Shown: positions 14,397-15,016 of the stretch, piece after piece
Layout: every line of letters starts with the position of its first letter
How positions within the stretch are numbered: position 1 is the stretch's first letter
NCBI GenBank assembly: GCA_902475825.1
Contig: CABSBA010000018.1
Coordinates: 1-15,016, forward strand
DNA: 15,016 nucleotides
Source of the DNA: an uncultured Collinsella sp.
Lineage (GTDB): Bacteria; Actinomycetota; Coriobacteriia; Coriobacteriales; Coriobacteriaceae
Reading direction: 5' to 3'
The notes under the pieces: model-generated
Told to the model about the DNA's origin: nothing
The model's database searches: none
Seen by the model: only the letters and a program-made list of their open reading frames with translations
Program-made: the position numbers and the translations under genes

Positions 14397-14915
14397 TTAC
14401 GCCTCGTTTTCGATGGTGGCGCGGGCACGCTCGGCAGTCAGCTCCGCCAGGCGCTCCTCGTCTACCAGGGTGAGGCCCTTGGTCGGACAAGCCTCGGCAC
14501 ACGCCGGACCGCCGGGACGGTCCACGCACAGGTCGCACTTGAGCACGAAGCTCTTAGTCTGCGAACCCACGCGCACGTCGCCCATCAAGACGGGGACCTG
14601 CGTGGTCGCCACGCTCACGGCGCCAAAGGGGCAGGCCATGACGCAGCTCTTGCAACCGATGCAGTTGTCCTCGTTGACGCCGATGCGATGGTTCTTTGGA
14701 TCAAAGAACAAGGCGCCCGTGGGGCAGGCCTTGGCGCACGGGGCATCCTCGCAGTGGTGACATGCCACCGGCGCGGAAATCTCGTAGGTGCGCGTTACGC
14801 GCAAGCGAGGTGCGGCGATGTTGCCGGGAATATCGTGTGCTTCGATGCACGCCGCCATACAGGTTTGGCACCCAATGCAGCGTGAAGAATCAGCCACGAC
14901 TCGTTTATTGCCCAT
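14397..14915 (-). CDS. hydN: HydN-like 4x[4Fe-4S] ferredoxin-type protein, likely electron partner of FdhF
   Basis: A 172-residue protein with 16 Cys in four groups: CIGCQTCMAAC, CHHCEDAPCAKAC, CIGCKSCVMAC and CDLC...CAEAC, as in HydN/HycB ferredoxins. The length and C-terminal end (RLAELTAERARATI) resemble E. coli HydN (175 aa, ending LEQLSAEKRRRTAL), whereas the segment PRLRV...SAPVACHHCEDAPCA is equally HycB-like, so the symbol is a best fit. It lies 74 bases upstream of fdhF on the same strand, suggesting it carries electrons from FdhF or helps its maturation. I start at the ATG at 14915-14913, where similarity begins and AGGAGG lies 11 bases upstream; the longer open frame upstream does not resemble the family. 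It is cytoplasmic, with no signal peptide. Confidence 0.85.
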   Translation of the reverse strand: MGNKRVVADSSRCIGCQTCMAACIEAHDIPGNIAAPRLRVTRTYEISAPVACHHCEDAPCAKACPTGALFFDPKNHRIGVNEDNCIGCKSCVMACPFGAVSVATTQVPVLMGDVRVGSQTKSFVLKCDLCVDRPGGPACAEACPTKGLTLVDEERLAELTAERARATIENEA

Positions 14916-15016
14916 GTTGTTCACTCCCTCCTGAATCCCATGCCGGAGAGACCCTGTCGACGTTGCCCCAAGCCGCCCGTGGCCTGGCATCGGCGTATCG
15001 AGCGCATGCGGCGAAA
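14916..15016 (-). other. Upstream edge of the operon: leader or end of a preceding gene, unresolved
   Basis: These 101 bases precede the hydN-like gene and contain its ribosome binding site (AGGAGG at 14927-14932). One minus-strand frame is open from the window edge for 31 codons and stops with TGA at 14923-14921, inside the leader, so it could be the tail of an upstream gene; its Arg/Gly-rich translation is not recognisable. No convincing sigma-70 or sigma-54 promoter was found here, so the operon promoter probably lies outside the window. Confidence 0.3.

Noticed and set aside
1..15016. CRISPR arrays, insertion sequences, tRNA or rRNA genes, attachment sites
   Set aside because: No regularly spaced direct repeats, transposase-like proteins, terminal inverted repeats or RNA gene signatures were seen; nearly every base belongs to the operon.

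Overview
The window reads almost entirely on the minus strand as one compact operon. It encodes a formate hydrogenlyase (FHL) of the FHL-2/hydrogenase-4 type, a group 4 membrane-bound [NiFe]-hydrogenase joined to a selenocysteine-containing formate dehydrogenase H. High G+C, gene order and protein character suggest an anaerobic fermentative actinobacterium of the Coriobacteriia, Collinsella-like. That taxonomic call is an inference from style and context, not from a marker gene.

Layout in the direction of transcription (high to low coordinates): a 16-Cys ferredoxin-like protein (HydN-like, 14915-14397); fdhF (14322-12100) with an in-frame UGA read as selenocysteine at residue 140; a 78-base gap holding a strong GC hairpin; hyfA (12021-11404); hyfB (11411-9393); hyfC (9375-8452); hyfD (8435-6978); hyfE (6967-6314); hyfF (6310-4745); hyfG (4740-2968); hyfH (2966-2250); hyfI (2247-1465); a hycH/hyfJ-type assembly gene (1464-883); hycI maturation endopeptidase (883-380); and the first 113 codons of a formate channel gene (focA-type, 340 to below 1). 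Most junctions from hyfA onward are 17 bases or less, several are overlaps, and nearly every gene has a clear purine-rich ribosome binding site. No gene is supported on the plus strand; the long plus-strand open frames are antisense shadows in GC-rich coding DNA.

How the parts work together (from family knowledge): FocA would move formate across the membrane. FdhF oxidises formate to CO2 at a Mo-bis-MGD/Sec centre. Electrons pass through HydN-like and/or HyfA ferredoxin subunits, HyfH and HyfI to the NiFe site in HyfG, which reduces protons to H2. HyfB, HyfD and HyfF are three antiporter-like membrane subunits; with HyfC and HyfE they could couple the reaction to ion translocation. HycI trims the HyfG C-terminus after nickel insertion and HycH assists assembly. 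The general hyp genes, selenocysteine machinery (selABCD), a dedicated regulator and the operon promoter are not visible here.

The complex belongs to a known family. The points most worth a second look are the UGA/SECIS in fdhF, a Cys pair just after the Sec that E. coli FdhF lacks, the hairpin separating dehydrogenase and hydrogenase genes, the extended tails of several subunits, and the joining of transporter, dehydrogenase, FHL-2 hydrogenase and both specific maturation factors in a single run. Comparisons with E. coli proteins are from memory of those sequences.
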